The notes beneath the pieces are model-generated. The model made no database searches. It saw only the letters and a program-made list of their open reading frames with translations, and was not told the DNA's origin. Made by a program: the position numbers and the translations under genes. A stretch of DNA of 64,000 nt from a bacterium (GTDB taxonomy: Bacteria; 4484-113; JAFGCY01): NCBI GenBank assembly GCA_020440605.1, contig JAGRNT010000016.1:1-64000 (forward strand). Direction: 5' to 3'. Shown piece by piece: positions 35,746 through 44,336 of this stretch; positions within the stretch are counted from its first letter, which is position 1, and each line of letters starts with the position of its first letter.

Positions 35746-36074
35746 TGCATTTCCTCGTTTCAATTGAAACGTTACCCATGTATTGAGCCTACTACTGATA
35801 CTTATATTCGGAACCGTACTCCTTTTCCCCGCTCCCCGGTCCCTGGTCCCGCAGCTCCGCCTCCGCTATACCCTACAACCGAGCTCCTATGTCCTCACCA
35901 GGCTGAATGCCTGGCATCCGTCGAGCTGAATGTTCGCGCTCCAATCCACTACTTCCCGCATCCCTCGCTTGCTACACCCTACAACCCAGCTCCTACCCCC
36001 TCGCAGCACTGTGTCCCCAGTACCCGGGCACAATTGTGTCTTTTGGTCAGGTCACAGTTGGGAAACAATATAAG
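35746..36074. repeat. Intergenic repeats upstream of the structured-RNA candidate
   Basis: GGTCCCC-type 7-mers (about 35822-35852), CTACAACCCAGCTCC-type 7-mers (about 35868-35890 and 35970-35997) and a CCAGGCTGAATGCCTGG palindrome (about 35900). No gene. Confidence 0.55.
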
Positions 36075-36526
36075 CGAACGGTGGCACACTGTGCTTTTCC
36101 CGCCGTGAGGCAGGGCTGCAGGATGTACATACCTCTTGCACTTATCACCCCCTGTGGCCTGCCTCCGGTCAGACCGGAGCGGCTGGAAGGGACACAGTTT
36201 ACACCGCTTGCACGGACAGCAGGCGCAGCATGCACGGTCAGATGTCATCCTGAAATCGGGCCGTAAGAGCTGGAGTGGACACGCACTGACCGCACAGGCA
36301 ATTAGCGCGGCTGCGTCCTGTCCGTGGCATCCCCCACCAGGGGGAATTGCCGGTGAACACCGGCAGGATAGTTGGATCGGGCCGGCTGACGGCCCCCTGG
36401 CACCGGAGCGCGACACGCCCGGAGGAAGCGCAGGCTTCCCCATGCCGGAAACCGCCGCTTTGGGAAAGTGTGCCGGCAGCCAAGAGAACCGGTCGGATGG
36501 GCATCCGGCCGGTTTCTGTCTTTTCT
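36075..36526 (+). ncRNA. Candidate structured non-coding RNA ending in an intrinsic terminator
   Basis: A 450-bp stretch free of the repeat families and without a convincing gene. Helices seen on the + strand: GGACAG-CA-GGCGCAGC (36214-36229) with GCTGCGTC-CTGTCC (36310-36323), enclosing CGGTCAG (36235-36241) with CTGACCG (36286-36292); hairpins at 36330-36345 (TCCCCC/GGGGGA) and 36348-36365 (TGCCGGTG/CACCGGCA); and a 13-bp stem at 36487-36514 followed by a T-rich tract. A TATAAG (36069-36074) could be a -10 box. The segment TGAAATCGGGCCGTAAGAGC resembles part of RNase P RNA, but GAGGAAAGTC and ACAGAA are missing. Confidence 0.4.
36487..36525 (+). terminator. Intrinsic terminator of the RNA candidate
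   Basis: AACCGGTCGGATG pairs with CATCCGGCCGGTT (one T-G pair, tight loop), followed by TTTCTGTCTTTTC. No protein gene precedes it on this strand, which is the main reason to suspect an RNA gene upstream. Confidence 0.6.
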
Positions 36527-37141
36527 GGGGCGGGGGGAGAAACAGAACGAGAATGAGAAGCAGCAGACCGTAGCGGCTGCTTCCAGCAGCCGAACCACAA
36601 ACAGTAGCGGCGCGGTAATAAACAGTGAACAGTGAACCGTGAAGAGTAGCGGCGCGGCCCAGCCGCGCATGGGAGGGAATGCTGCGAAGATCAGGTGGCA
36701 GCCAGGATTGGCAACGCTTTCAATCCTCACAGCGCCTCTTTTCTTGCTCTGCGGCTCTGCGTCAACAAAACCAGACTGGCGAGCACGATTCTTCTCGCGC
36801 GACTGCGCGTCGTTGAAGCTCGCATGCGCTCGGGTGACACCGGGGCATGCGTGACGGTTTTATTGGCGCAGAGGCGCAGAGGTATATGGAGGCGCATAGA
36901 AGAATTAATCTGGCAACATGTCCTCCCACACGAATTGCATTGCGCACGAAGTATTTCCTCGCGTATTGGCGTCGCGGGGCGCCGCCGCTACAAATTCTCC
37001 TGACTACTGCCAACCCGGAGTCGCGGTGCGCAGCTTCACTGGCTTTGAGCATTGGATTAAGCCTGCGCAGCTTCGGCTTCGCCTCCGCAACGCAGCTCCG
37101 CCTGCGCGCTCCGCTACACCCTACAACCCAGATCCCAGATC
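36527..37141. repeat. Intergenic repeat mosaic
   Basis: No gene. It holds a GCGGCTGCTTCCAGCAGCCG palindrome (about 36570-36590), GTGAACA/GTGAACC heptamers (about 36622-36650), CTCTGCG-type 7-mers (about 36740-36765 and 36866-36890), a CTCCGCAACGCAGCTCCGCC stretch and CTACACCCTACAACCCAGAT (about 37112-37131). Confidence 0.65.
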
Positions 37142-39367
37142 CTAGCCGAACAGTCCGGCCTGGTTGTCAGGCACGTATTCCTTCACCTTCTTCAGGTTCT
37201 GCTCCAGCTTCTTCAGGTAGTACTTCACGTTGTAGTCAGGCTCCGCCGGGTCATACTGGCGGATCGGGCGTGCCTCCTCGAAGGCCTTGACCGTGGCCTT
37301 CTCACCCGTGATGTAATAGCGCACCTTGTCACCCGGGATCAGGTCGCGCGTGCTCTGCAGCGCCACCTCATAGGCCGCGGCCTTGTTGCGTTTGCCGGCC
37401 GCGATCTTGCCGCGGTAGACATCCAGCGATTCGATGATCGTATCCGTCTTGGCCAGCTCGCGGATGTCAATCCGCCGCTCGCTGATCTCGGCGCGCAGTT
37501 CCTCATAGCGGCGCTCGATCCCCGCCGGGTCGCCCTTCAGGAGCTCGGTGATCGCATTCTCGATGAAGCGGTGCAGGAATGGCTCCAGCCCGCGGCTCTT
37601 GAGAGCCGAGCCCTTGATCTGGATGTTGCCAGCGCTGTCGAGGAGCGCATAGTTCTTGATCTTGACGGAGAGCATCGCCGGGTAGCAGCCGCCGTATTCG
37701 ACGACGATCCCCTCCCTGAGCTTCGCATTGAATCTGGCAACGAGTGCCTCGCCCTCCTCATCCGTGATCGCGCCCTGCTCGAAGCGGAAGTAGATGCCGT
37801 CCGTGTCGATCTCGATCACGTGCCCGCCCTCCTCCTCCACGAGCGTTGCCAGCTTCTGCACGATCTCCTGCCCGGTGGCGGTGATGTGCTCGGCGCTCGT
37901 GGGGTCGGCCCAGTGCATGCGGTTCGTGCCGAGGTAGCCGAAGAAGCTGTTGATGAAGATCTTGAAGGCACTCTGGCGGGCATCGGCCTGCACGCGCACG
38001 CGTTCATCGGTGCTCTCACGCGCCAGGCGCTTGGCCGCGAGGCGCTGGCTGGTCAGCTCGCGCAGCAGCGGCTGGAACACGCCGACGGTGTCGGAGTAGG
38101 GCGCGATCTCCTCGGAGAGCATGATGCTCGGATACAGGCTGGCGATGTCGACATTCAGCACATTGGCAATCAGCCCGCTCTCGCGCATCTCGGTGTAGCC
38201 GCCGGGGAAGGTCATTGCGTCACTGGGCTCGGGGATCGACTCGCCCAGCCGCAGGTATTCGCGCATGATCAGGTTGTTGATCTTCACGCCGTTGCCACGC
38301 ACCACGCTGTCCTGCAGCGAGAAGGGCAGCATCTGGCTCTGGGCGAAGTAGCTCGGCACGAGCGTGCGGTAGATCCGCCGCGTGGCCTCCAGCTCGTTCC
38401 TGAGATCCGCCTCCAGCGCCGCCTGGTCGCTGTCCCAGAGCGCGGCGTGGTCCCAGCTCTCGGCGAGCGGGCTGAGCGCGGCGCTGCGGTCGAGGTAGTT
38501 GGCAACGCTCACCGCGTCGAAGTCCTCCAGCTCGCGCTTGACGATGTCATAGAACATGCTCAGGAACCAGCTGTCCACGAGGTGCCGGCCGGCCACGTCG
38601 GCACGCGGATACTCCAGCTGCTTCTCGGCGGCCGGAGCGCGGCTCTTGCGGAGCTTGACGATGCTGCCGTCGCGCCCGAGGTCCAGCTTGACACGGTTGC
38701 GCTTGCAGCGCAGGAAGAAGTAATTGAAGCTCAGCTTGAACAGGTCATGCCCGACGATCACATCCGGGTCGATCTCCTTCAGGCGCTCCACGGCGAGTTG
38801 CAGCAGCTTCTTCTCGTCATCATGCCTGAGGATCTCAGTCTCGCCCGTGGCCGTGTCGTGCAGCAGAAGCATCACCACACGGTCCTCGGCCACGTTCGGA
38901 TCGGCGTAGTCGGCCCCGGCGGAGGGGTAGGCCCGCAGCCCGAAGTAAAGCGTGCGCACGTCATCGAGGTTCATGTCAGTGAAGTGCGTCAGGCCGGTGT
39001 CCAGCAAGTACATATTGACCGGGTCGCTGAAGCGGATGTAGGGTTCATGCTCGTAGTTGAGCCTGTCCTGCTTGTAGAGCGCATTCACATGGCTGTTGAC
39101 GGACTTCAGCTCCGCCCAGTTCCCGGTGCGCACCCGGCAGCGGTAGTAGTTGTCGCCGGCCAGTTCCTCGATCACGGGGCGCGGGGCCGCCTGGTCCAGC
39201 AGCTCGGGATGCGAACAGAGGAACATCGGCCGGTAGGCCACATGCTCGGTTTCCACCGCACCGTTGCGCCGCCACCAGAGCGTCATGCCCTCCGGGTTCT
39301 CGGCGCAGCCCACCAGGCCGGGGCGACCGTCGCTGCCCCACAGCATCTCAAGTCTCTCGTCGCTCAT
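37142..39367 (-). CDS. Family B DNA polymerase
   Basis: DNA polymerase of 741 residues. Polymerase motifs are DIASLYPSIML (motif A, about 404), KIFINSFFGYLG (motif B, about 467) and IEIDTDGIYF (motif C, about 515). The metal-binding aspartates are kept, but the usual DTDS is DTDG. The N-terminal exonuclease region has PDVIVGHDLF and a YPRADVAGRHLVDSWF segment but lacks a clean DIET motif, so proofreading may be weak or lost. A thumb with IKGSALKSRGLEPF follows. In bacteria such enzymes are usually repair or accessory polymerases. I chose MSDERLEML at 39367; a longer in-frame start exists at 39499 but overlaps the rplY promoter. Divergent from rplY-nurA-herA. Confidence 0.85.
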   Translation of the reverse strand: MSDERLEMLWGSDGRPGLVGCAENPEGMTLWWRRNGAVETEHVAYRPMFLCSHPELLDQAAPRPVIEELAGDNYYRCRVRTGNWAELKSVNSHVNALYKQDRLNYEHEPYIRFSDPVNMYLLDTGLTHFTDMNLDDVRTLYFGLRAYPSAGADYADPNVAEDRVVMLLLHDTATGETEILRHDDEKKLLQLAVERLKEIDPDVIVGHDLFKLSFNYFFLRCKRNRVKLDLGRDGSIVKLRKSRAPAAEKQLEYPRADVAGRHLVDSWFLSMFYDIVKRELEDFDAVSVANYLDRSAALSPLAESWDHAALWDSDQAALEADLRNELEATRRIYRTLVPSYFAQSQMLPFSLQDSVVRGNGVKINNLIMREYLRLGESIPEPSDAMTFPGGYTEMRESGLIANVLNVDIASLYPSIMLSEEIAPYSDTVGVFQPLLRELTSQRLAAKRLARESTDERVRVQADARQSAFKIFINSFFGYLGTNRMHWADPTSAEHITATGQEIVQKLATLVEEEGGHVIEIDTDGIYFRFEQGAITDEEGEALVARFNAKLREGIVVEYGGCYPAMLSVKIKNYALLDSAGNIQIKGSALKSRGLEPFLHRFIENAITELLKGDPAGIERRYEELRAEISERRIDIRELAKTDTIIESLDVYRGKIAAGKRNKAAAYEVALQSTRDLIPGDKVRYYITGEKATVKAFEEARPIRQYDPAEPDYNVKYYLKKLEQNLKKVKEYVPDNQAGLFG

Positions 39368-39458
39368 GCTCGGATTCCGCCCGCAGATCAGGGATGCGAC
39401 TGAGTTTACCCGACCCGCGGCAGCGCCCGGGCAGGCTGTACAGTTATAGTAAGTCCGC

Positions 39459-39487
39459 TTGACACCTACCTGAGTCTGCCTTATCCT
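39459..39487 (+). promoter_or_regulatory. Promoter of rplY-nurA-herA
   Basis: TTGACA (39459-39464), 17-bp spacer, TATCCT (39482-39487), about 50 nt before the rplY ATG. One of few promoters here with a consensus -35 and a normal leader. Confidence 0.65.
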
Positions 39488-39537
39488 TATAAGTTCCAAT
39501 TAGTGGACAAGCGGAATAACGAGAGGTATACCCCCAC

Positions 39538-39828
39538 ATGGCTATCGAACTGACAGCGGAAAAGCGGACGGAGTTCGGCAAGGAGAAGTGCAAGAAGCTT
39601 CGTGCGCGCAACATCCTGCCGGGCAACCTGTACGGCGGCGACTTCAAGGAGCCCGTCGCGATCCAGCTTGAGCTCAACCACAATGAGCTTACGATCAAGC
39701 GCAACGGCAAGCGCGCCGAGTATGTGCTGAACTTCGAAGGGAAGACCATCCCGGTGCGGATCGAGGAGATCCGCTATGAGCCGGTGATGAAGGCCTTCAA
39801 GCACCTCGACTTCGTGGTCAAGAGCTGA
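39538..39828 (+). CDS. rplY: 50S ribosomal protein bL25 (short form)
   Basis: 5S rRNA-binding protein of 96 residues with the family pattern ELTAEKRTEFGKEKCKKLRA, LPGNLYGG and a final FKHLDFVV strand. It has no C-terminal CTC domain, so it matches the short E. coli form. A GAGAGG site lies upstream of the ATG. Its TGA overlaps the ATG of the next gene (TGATG), coupling a ribosomal protein to a DNA-processing nuclease pair. Confidence 0.85.
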   Translation: MAIELTAEKRTEFGKEKCKKLRARNILPGNLYGGDFKEPVAIQLELNHNELTIKRNGKRAEYVLNFEGKTIPVRIEEIRYEPVMKAFKHLDFVVKS

Positions 39829-40898
39829 TGGACGAGGAAGGCCGGAGCCAAGTAATTGCCCAGATTGAGGAGAGCCGCGGCCATCTGCACCGCATCCACC
39901 GCCTGCTCGCCGACCTCAAGGGCCGCAACAGTCCCGCCGAGAGTATCGAGGAGGATCTGTTCCGCGTCCGTGAGGGCTACCACAACTTCCGGCTGGATGC
40001 CTTCGACCAGCCCGCATCCGAAGTCAATTTCAATCGCGACCCGGTTCCGCACAGCCTGAACCTGCGCTTCTTCTCGCGCACCCTGCAGCGCACGCAGCTC
40101 GTGGGCCACTTCCTCGTGAAGGGCCAGGAGGTGCCGGTGCACTACTCGATCACCGGCGCGATCGTGCTGCAGCGCGTGGACCGGCGCTTCAAGGTCTGGG
40201 GCACCCCGGCCCTGCGCTACAACGTGCTGCTGCCCTTCCGCTACGTGGAGAACCAGGGCCTGCTCGACAGCATCCGCAACGACAGCCTGATCCACCTCGT
40301 GGACAGCGAGGCGGACCGCGATGAGTACACGCAGATGCGCATCTCCGCCGTGCGCCGCTCACATGAGATCACCCGCCAGCTGCGCGGTGAGCTGCATGCG
40401 CAGTGGCGTGAGAAGGAAGGCCGCGACCTCACGCAGGTGATGGTCGCCGACGGCATGATCGAGGATCTGCCCAACGGCGAGCTGACGGACAACTTCATCG
40501 CCACGAGCCGCACGGTCTACGTGCCCTGGCAGAATTCCGAGCTCGTGGAATCGCAGCTCACGATCCCGGCCTACCGCCGCGGCGCGGTGATGAAGGTCAC
40601 CGACACCACGGAGAAGGGTCCCAATACGAAATACACATGGTTCACGCGGATGCGTGGCAAGAGCCAGGCGGGTCCTGAGTTCGGGCTGCTGCGCACCACG
40701 ATCATCGCGGACAGCGAGCAGGACGCGCTCGAACGGGCCAATGCGTTCTCCTCATGCCTCGTGCAGGAGCGCCTGCCGGTGACCTATCCGGCGGACAACT
40801 GGGACAAGCTGATCTTCCCCCACAAGCTCTGCAACGACTTCCTCGAGAGCATGATCCCGACGCAGACGACGGTGAAATCATACTTTGCACGCATGTAA
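39828..40898 (+). CDS. NurA-like nuclease, partner of the HerA-like ATPase
   Basis: Protein of 356 residues, coupled to rplY by a TGATG overlap and followed 21 nt later by a HerA-like ATPase gene. A central segment MVADGMIEDL (near residue 205) could be the metal-binding aspartate motif of NurA. The end has TIIADSEQDALERANAF and PHKLCNDFLESM, similar to the last helix of NurA. NurA trims DNA ends together with HerA. The N-terminal 190 residues match nothing I know. The call depends mainly on the neighbour. Confidence 0.5.
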   Translation: MDEEGRSQVIAQIEESRGHLHRIHRLLADLKGRNSPAESIEEDLFRVREGYHNFRLDAFDQPASEVNFNRDPVPHSLNLRFFSRTLQRTQLVGHFLVKGQEVPVHYSITGAIVLQRVDRRFKVWGTPALRYNVLLPFRYVENQGLLDSIRNDSLIHLVDSEADRDEYTQMRISAVRRSHEITRQLRGELHAQWREKEGRDLTQVMVADGMIEDLPNGELTDNFIATSRTVYVPWQNSELVESQLTIPAYRRGAVMKVTDTTEKGPNTKYTWFTRMRGKSQAGPEFGLLRTTIIADSEQDALERANAFSSCLVQERLPVTYPADNWDKLIFPHKLCNDFLESMIPTQTTVKSYFARM

Positions 40899-40906
40899 CC
40901 GAGCTT

Positions 40907-40912
40907 AGGAGG
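40907..40912 (+). promoter_or_regulatory. Ribosome binding site of the HerA-like gene
   Basis: Perfect AGGAGG, 7 nt before a GTG start. It fixes the start at 40920 although no ATG is present. Confidence 0.75.
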
Positions 40913-40919
40913 CTATCCA

Positions 40920-42680
40920 GTGCAGAACCGCAGACCGGAATGCAAATTCCCTGACTTTGTGAACTTCGAGTTCGGCTCCATCGGCAAGTCGGCCAGTACG
41001 CGGGCCAACCCCAACACGGCGCAGTACTTCTACTTCTGGCTCGCCGCCGGGGCCACGACGCTCGAGCTCGGCAACATCGTCGCCGCGGTGACGGATGACG
41101 GGCATGCCACCTTCGGCACCGTCGTCGAGCTGTCCACCGTGATGGACATCGAGAACTTCCTCTCGGACTACATCTCCCATGACTTCGGCGATCCGAACGT
41201 CAGCCCCCCGAGCGACCTGGCCGAGATCATGATCGCCAAGGTCAACGTGATCCGCGCCACCCACGACCGCATCCGCCCGATCGGCCGCGGCTCGGTGTAC
41301 TTCGCCACCCCCGAGGGTGTGGCCTGGGGTCTCGGCATGTCGGACTACGTCGAGGAGGGCCGCGGGATCCCTATCGGCGTGATGGAGAACGGCGACGGCT
41401 CGCTCGTGCCGATCTTCCTCGATGACGAATTCCTGATCGGCCCCGAGGGCTCCCACATGAACATGTCGGGAATCTCGGGTCTGGCAACCAAGACGAGTCT
41501 CGTGGAGTTCCTGCTGAAGTCCATCCTCGAGAAGATGATCAAGACCGACAAGCGCAAGGTCGCCGCGGTGTTCTTCAACGTCAAGGGTAAGGACCTCCTG
41601 TACCTCGACAAGCCGAACCCGCAGTATGAATCTAACGATCCCTACACCAACAAGTGCCGGCAGATGTACGACGTGCTGGGCATCGAGATGACGCCCTTCG
41701 AGAACGTCCGTGTGTTCGCACCCTACGACCGCAACAGCGACGGGCATACGAAGTCCTTCCGCCGCGACGGAAAGGTGGAGCACTTCATCTGGGATCTCAA
41801 CGAGATCGTGGAGGACATCCCCTACCTGTTCGACCGCGACTCCTGGGATGAGTCCGTGGACGCCGTCTACGTTGACATCAAGGACCAGATCGAGCGCCAG
41901 CCGATCCGTTCCTACGATCAGCTGATCGCCTGGATCAACGAGGAGCGCCGCGTCGTTTCCCAGGGCCACGTGACCCACTGGCGCGGCCATGAGAAGGAGG
42001 ACTTCTACAAGTGCGCGAAGAACCTCGACGCGCTTTCCGGCCTTTATGACGGCCTGATCTGCACCGGCGGTGTGGACCAGGTGGACGTGCCGCTGGAGGA
42101 CCTCTACAACGGTTCGATCTTCGTGGTTGACATCCAGAGCCTCAATGACCGCGGCCAGGCGATGGTCTTCTCGAAGATCCTCAAGCGTGTCTACAAGGCC
42201 CTGATCGAGGACAACAAGGACGGCCACCGCGACTTCGACAGCGTCGTGTTCTTCATCGATGAGCTGAACAAGTTCGCCCCGGAGGATCCGCTGACCAGCG
42301 CGCCGATCAAGCAGAGCGTGGTCGAGATCTGCGCCCGAGGCCGTTCGATCGGCGTGTCGCTGTTCGGCGTGGAGCAGTTCATGAGCCAGATCGAGCCGCA
42401 GGTCGTTGACAACTCCTCGACCCTGATCTACGGCCGGACCGGTCCGGCGGAGCTGATGACGAAGAACTACAGCTGGCTGGATGTCGACATGCGCAACCGC
42501 CTGACGACGGTGCCGAAGGGAACCTTCCTGCTGAAGCACGCGAAGTTCACCCAGCCGGTGTTCTGCAAGTTCCCGTTCCCGACCTGCGTGCCGGGCGACC
42601 AGTACGAGGAGGACCTGGAGGCGATCAAGGAGCGCGACCAGATCAGCGCCTTCGCCTTCCGCCGCGACCTGGACGAGTAA
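40920..42680 (+). CDS. HerA-like hexameric ATPase (DUF87)
   Basis: DNA translocase-like ATPase of 586 residues. It has an N-terminal HAS-barrel-like region (residues about 5-110, FEFGSIGKSAST) and a P-loop of the variant form GISGLATKTSLVEF (about 183) in place of the common GxTGSGKS. Walker B is VVFFIDELNKFAPED (about 443), and the arginine-finger region is ICARGRSIGVSLFGVEQF. Such ATPases move along DNA during end resection with NurA. The GTG start has AGGAGG. It ends the rplY operon, and a terminator lies 165 bp downstream. The variant P-loop keeps Lys-Thr, so ATP hydrolysis is likely. Confidence 0.8.
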   Translation: MQNRRPECKFPDFVNFEFGSIGKSASTRANPNTAQYFYFWLAAGATTLELGNIVAAVTDDGHATFGTVVELSTVMDIENFLSDYISHDFGDPNVSPPSDLAEIMIAKVNVIRATHDRIRPIGRGSVYFATPEGVAWGLGMSDYVEEGRGIPIGVMENGDGSLVPIFLDDEFLIGPEGSHMNMSGISGLATKTSLVEFLLKSILEKMIKTDKRKVAAVFFNVKGKDLLYLDKPNPQYESNDPYTNKCRQMYDVLGIEMTPFENVRVFAPYDRNSDGHTKSFRRDGKVEHFIWDLNEIVEDIPYLFDRDSWDESVDAVYVDIKDQIERQPIRSYDQLIAWINEERRVVSQGHVTHWRGHEKEDFYKCAKNLDALSGLYDGLICTGGVDQVDVPLEDLYNGSIFVVDIQSLNDRGQAMVFSKILKRVYKALIEDNKDGHRDFDSVVFFIDELNKFAPEDPLTSAPIKQSVVEICARGRSIGVSLFGVEQFMSQIEPQVVDNSSTLIYGRTGPAELMTKNYSWLDVDMRNRLTTVPKGTFLLKHAKFTQPVFCKFPFPTCVPGDQYEEDLEAIKERDQISAFAFRRDLDE

Positions 42681-42843
42681 GCTGCCGCCTCGTGCAAGCA
42701 CTCGGCGGTCTGGCGCTGCGATTGCACATCCGTGCAATCGGGTCGCGCTGGAAGACAGGAGGCCCGGAGCAATCCGGGCAACGGGAGGTGCGGTGAAGCC
42801 GCGCCATGGGAGCCGCGACGCAGTCGCGGAACAATGCAACATC
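42681..42843. repeat. Array of mini-palindromes behind the HerA-like gene
   Basis: Three neighbouring units: GGAGGCCCGGAGCAATCCGG (about 42758), GGAGGTGCGGTGAAGCCGCG (about 42785) and GGAGCCGCGACGCAGTCGCG (about 42808). Each has a different stem but the same GGAG opening, and two end in a CAA-containing segment. No gene. Confidence 0.6.
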
Positions 42844-42872
42844 AAGGCCAGCCCACGGGCTGGCCTTTTTGT
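42844..42872 (+). terminator. Intrinsic terminator of the rplY-nurA-herA operon
   Basis: GGCCAGCC, CACG loop, GGCTGGCC, then TTTTTGTT (stem 42846-42865). The AA before the stem could let it act weakly in reverse. Confidence 0.85.
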
Positions 42873-43006
42873 TGGAGGTCAGACTTTAGTCTGACAAGTG
42901 GTGGAAGTGGCCAGTGGTCAGTATTCGGTTGTCAGTGCTCAGTAGCGGCGGCTTCCAGCCGCCGGATTCGACGAGGAGCCCGGAAATGCTACACTCAATA
43001 TCGCCC
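42873..43006 (+). promoter_or_regulatory. Repeats and -10 box upstream of a lipoprotein gene
   Basis: A GGAGGTCAGACTTTAGTCTG unit (about 42876), TCAGTGG-type heptamers (about 42908-42942) and a GCGGCGGCTTCCAGCCGCCG palindrome (about 42945-42965) are followed by TACACT (42990-42995), 11 nt before the ATG at 43007. Confidence 0.45.
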
Positions 43007-43519
43007 ATGAAGAATCCGAGCATCTACTGGATATTCGTCCTGCTGTCCGGCCTGTTCCTTACATCCTGCCCGTCATTCCTGAAGCCAGCTGGAAAGGACC
43101 TTTCTACTGCCGCTGCCGCAACAATTCCTGCGAGCTGGCCGCTCGCAGGTTTCAGCCTGCCGGCGGGAAGCATGAAGAGTCCGGTCGGAATGGTCTACGG
43201 GAGGGATCTCAAGTACGTTATTGAGAACGAACCTTACAACGATGGCGAGGGCCAGTTCTGGGTAGTCGGATTCAAGTGTGATGCGCGGATGCCGGAAGTA
43301 ATCAGCCACATAGAGAGCTGCCTGGACATGGGAAAGTTTAACCAGGTCAGGCATGAAAAGGATGGATCGGGCGAGTACGTCGACTGGGAGTCAAAGGATG
43401 ATGGGATCATAGTTGGACTCTCCTTCTCCGATGCCAATATGCAGTATGACAAGTCCGAGAAATTCAGCTATGCCTATTACGAAGGATACATACTCAGCAT
43501 CCACAAATGGAACAAGTAG
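43007..43519 (+). CDS. Small lipoprotein of unknown function
   Basis: Predicted lipoprotein of 170 residues with signal IFVLLSGLFLTSC and the lipobox cysteine near residue 21. The mature part has no family I recognise; it contains a GRDLKYVIENEPYNDGEGQF segment and ends in aromatic-rich strands. The composition is a little AT-richer than its neighbours. The start was chosen from the signal sequence and a TACACT box 11 nt upstream; no ribosome site is visible. Confidence 0.65.
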   Translation: MKNPSIYWIFVLLSGLFLTSCPSFLKPAGKDLSTAAAATIPASWPLAGFSLPAGSMKSPVGMVYGRDLKYVIENEPYNDGEGQFWVVGFKCDARMPEVISHIESCLDMGKFNQVRHEKDGSGEYVDWESKDDGIIVGLSFSDANMQYDKSEKFSYAYYEGYILSIHKWNK

Positions 43520-43622
43520 CCAGTCAATTGATTCTTGAAACCTTTTGTGATTGCCAAATTCTCTGTGCTCTCTGTGGTTAAGTCTTCAATGAATCCATGG
43601 TGCGACTGAAGTCGCACCTCCG

Positions 43623-44207
43623 CTACTTTCCGCCCCGCACGTGCTCGCTGGCGCTCTTCAGCGCTGAGATCAGCTCCCTGTCAATCTCCTTCACATCACT
43701 GACGCGGATGCGGTGCGTGAACTTGTCATTGTTGCCCTTGAAGGCCTCGAGCCTGCCCGTTTCCTTCGTGCCCGGCGGCATGGCCAGTTCCAGGTCCACC
43801 GCCGACTGCGTGCGCGGGTTGATGATCGCGAACTGGTGTTTGTTATGCAGTGAGCTGTAGGTCTTGCAGCTGATCTCCTTCACATCCTTGCCGAGCTTCA
43901 TGCCCTCCTGCTTCAGCCGGTCATAGATCGGGCGCAGATGCTCCTTCTTGCCGCTGTACAGTTCATTCATCAGCTTGTCGGGATCGTCATAGGCGGTGAC
44001 GCGCCCCGGGTCCGTCACTCCCCAGCCGACCCACAGCGCCTGGTTGTGCCTGGCACCGTGCTCGGTCTTCATCCAGTCCACGATTTCCTTGTGCTTCGAC
44101 AGGCCGGCCTTCTTTGCGGCCTTGACCCAGTGCTCCAGGGGCTTGCCGGTCTGTTCCTCCAGCATGCGGATCTGCGACTTGATCATTTCTCCGGGTGAGT
44201 CGGGCAT
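43623..44207 (-). CDS. DUF4287/DUF5655 domain protein
   Basis: Cytoplasmic protein of 194 residues. Residues about 1-70 resemble DUF4287 (EEQTGKPLEHWVKAAKKAG, HKEIVDWMKTEHGA). The rest resembles DUF5655 (PIYDRLKQEGMKLGKDVKE, then HQFAIINPRTQSAVDLELAM). The two domains often occur fused in bacteria; no biochemical role is established for them. An AGGAG site lies 7 nt before the ATG. Confidence 0.75.
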   Translation of the reverse strand: MPDSPGEMIKSQIRMLEEQTGKPLEHWVKAAKKAGLSKHKEIVDWMKTEHGARHNQALWVGWGVTDPGRVTAYDDPDKLMNELYSGKKEHLRPIYDRLKQEGMKLGKDVKEISCKTYSSLHNKHQFAIINPRTQSAVDLELAMPPGTKETGRLEAFKGNNDKFTHRIRVSDVKEIDRELISALKSASEHVRGGK

Positions 44208-44336
44208 GGTGCTGCTCCTGAAGCTTGATTCCTGATCCCTTCAGTATAACCAGAGCCCGGAATGTAAGCGCCCATGCCTGCGGGTATATTCTGACGGGCC
44301 GTACATTCCGGCGCATCCTGCGCCTGGAGGACCAGG

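Noticed and set aside
36181-36220. SRP RNA
   Set aside because: GGTCAGACCGGAGCGGCTGG looks a little like the SRP apex, but the invariant GGAAGGNAGCAGC loop is not present.
36075-36526. RNase P RNA gene
   Set aside because: One segment resembles conserved region II, but the near-universal GAGGAAAGTC and ACAGAA regions are missing at both ends. Kept only as an unassigned RNA candidate.
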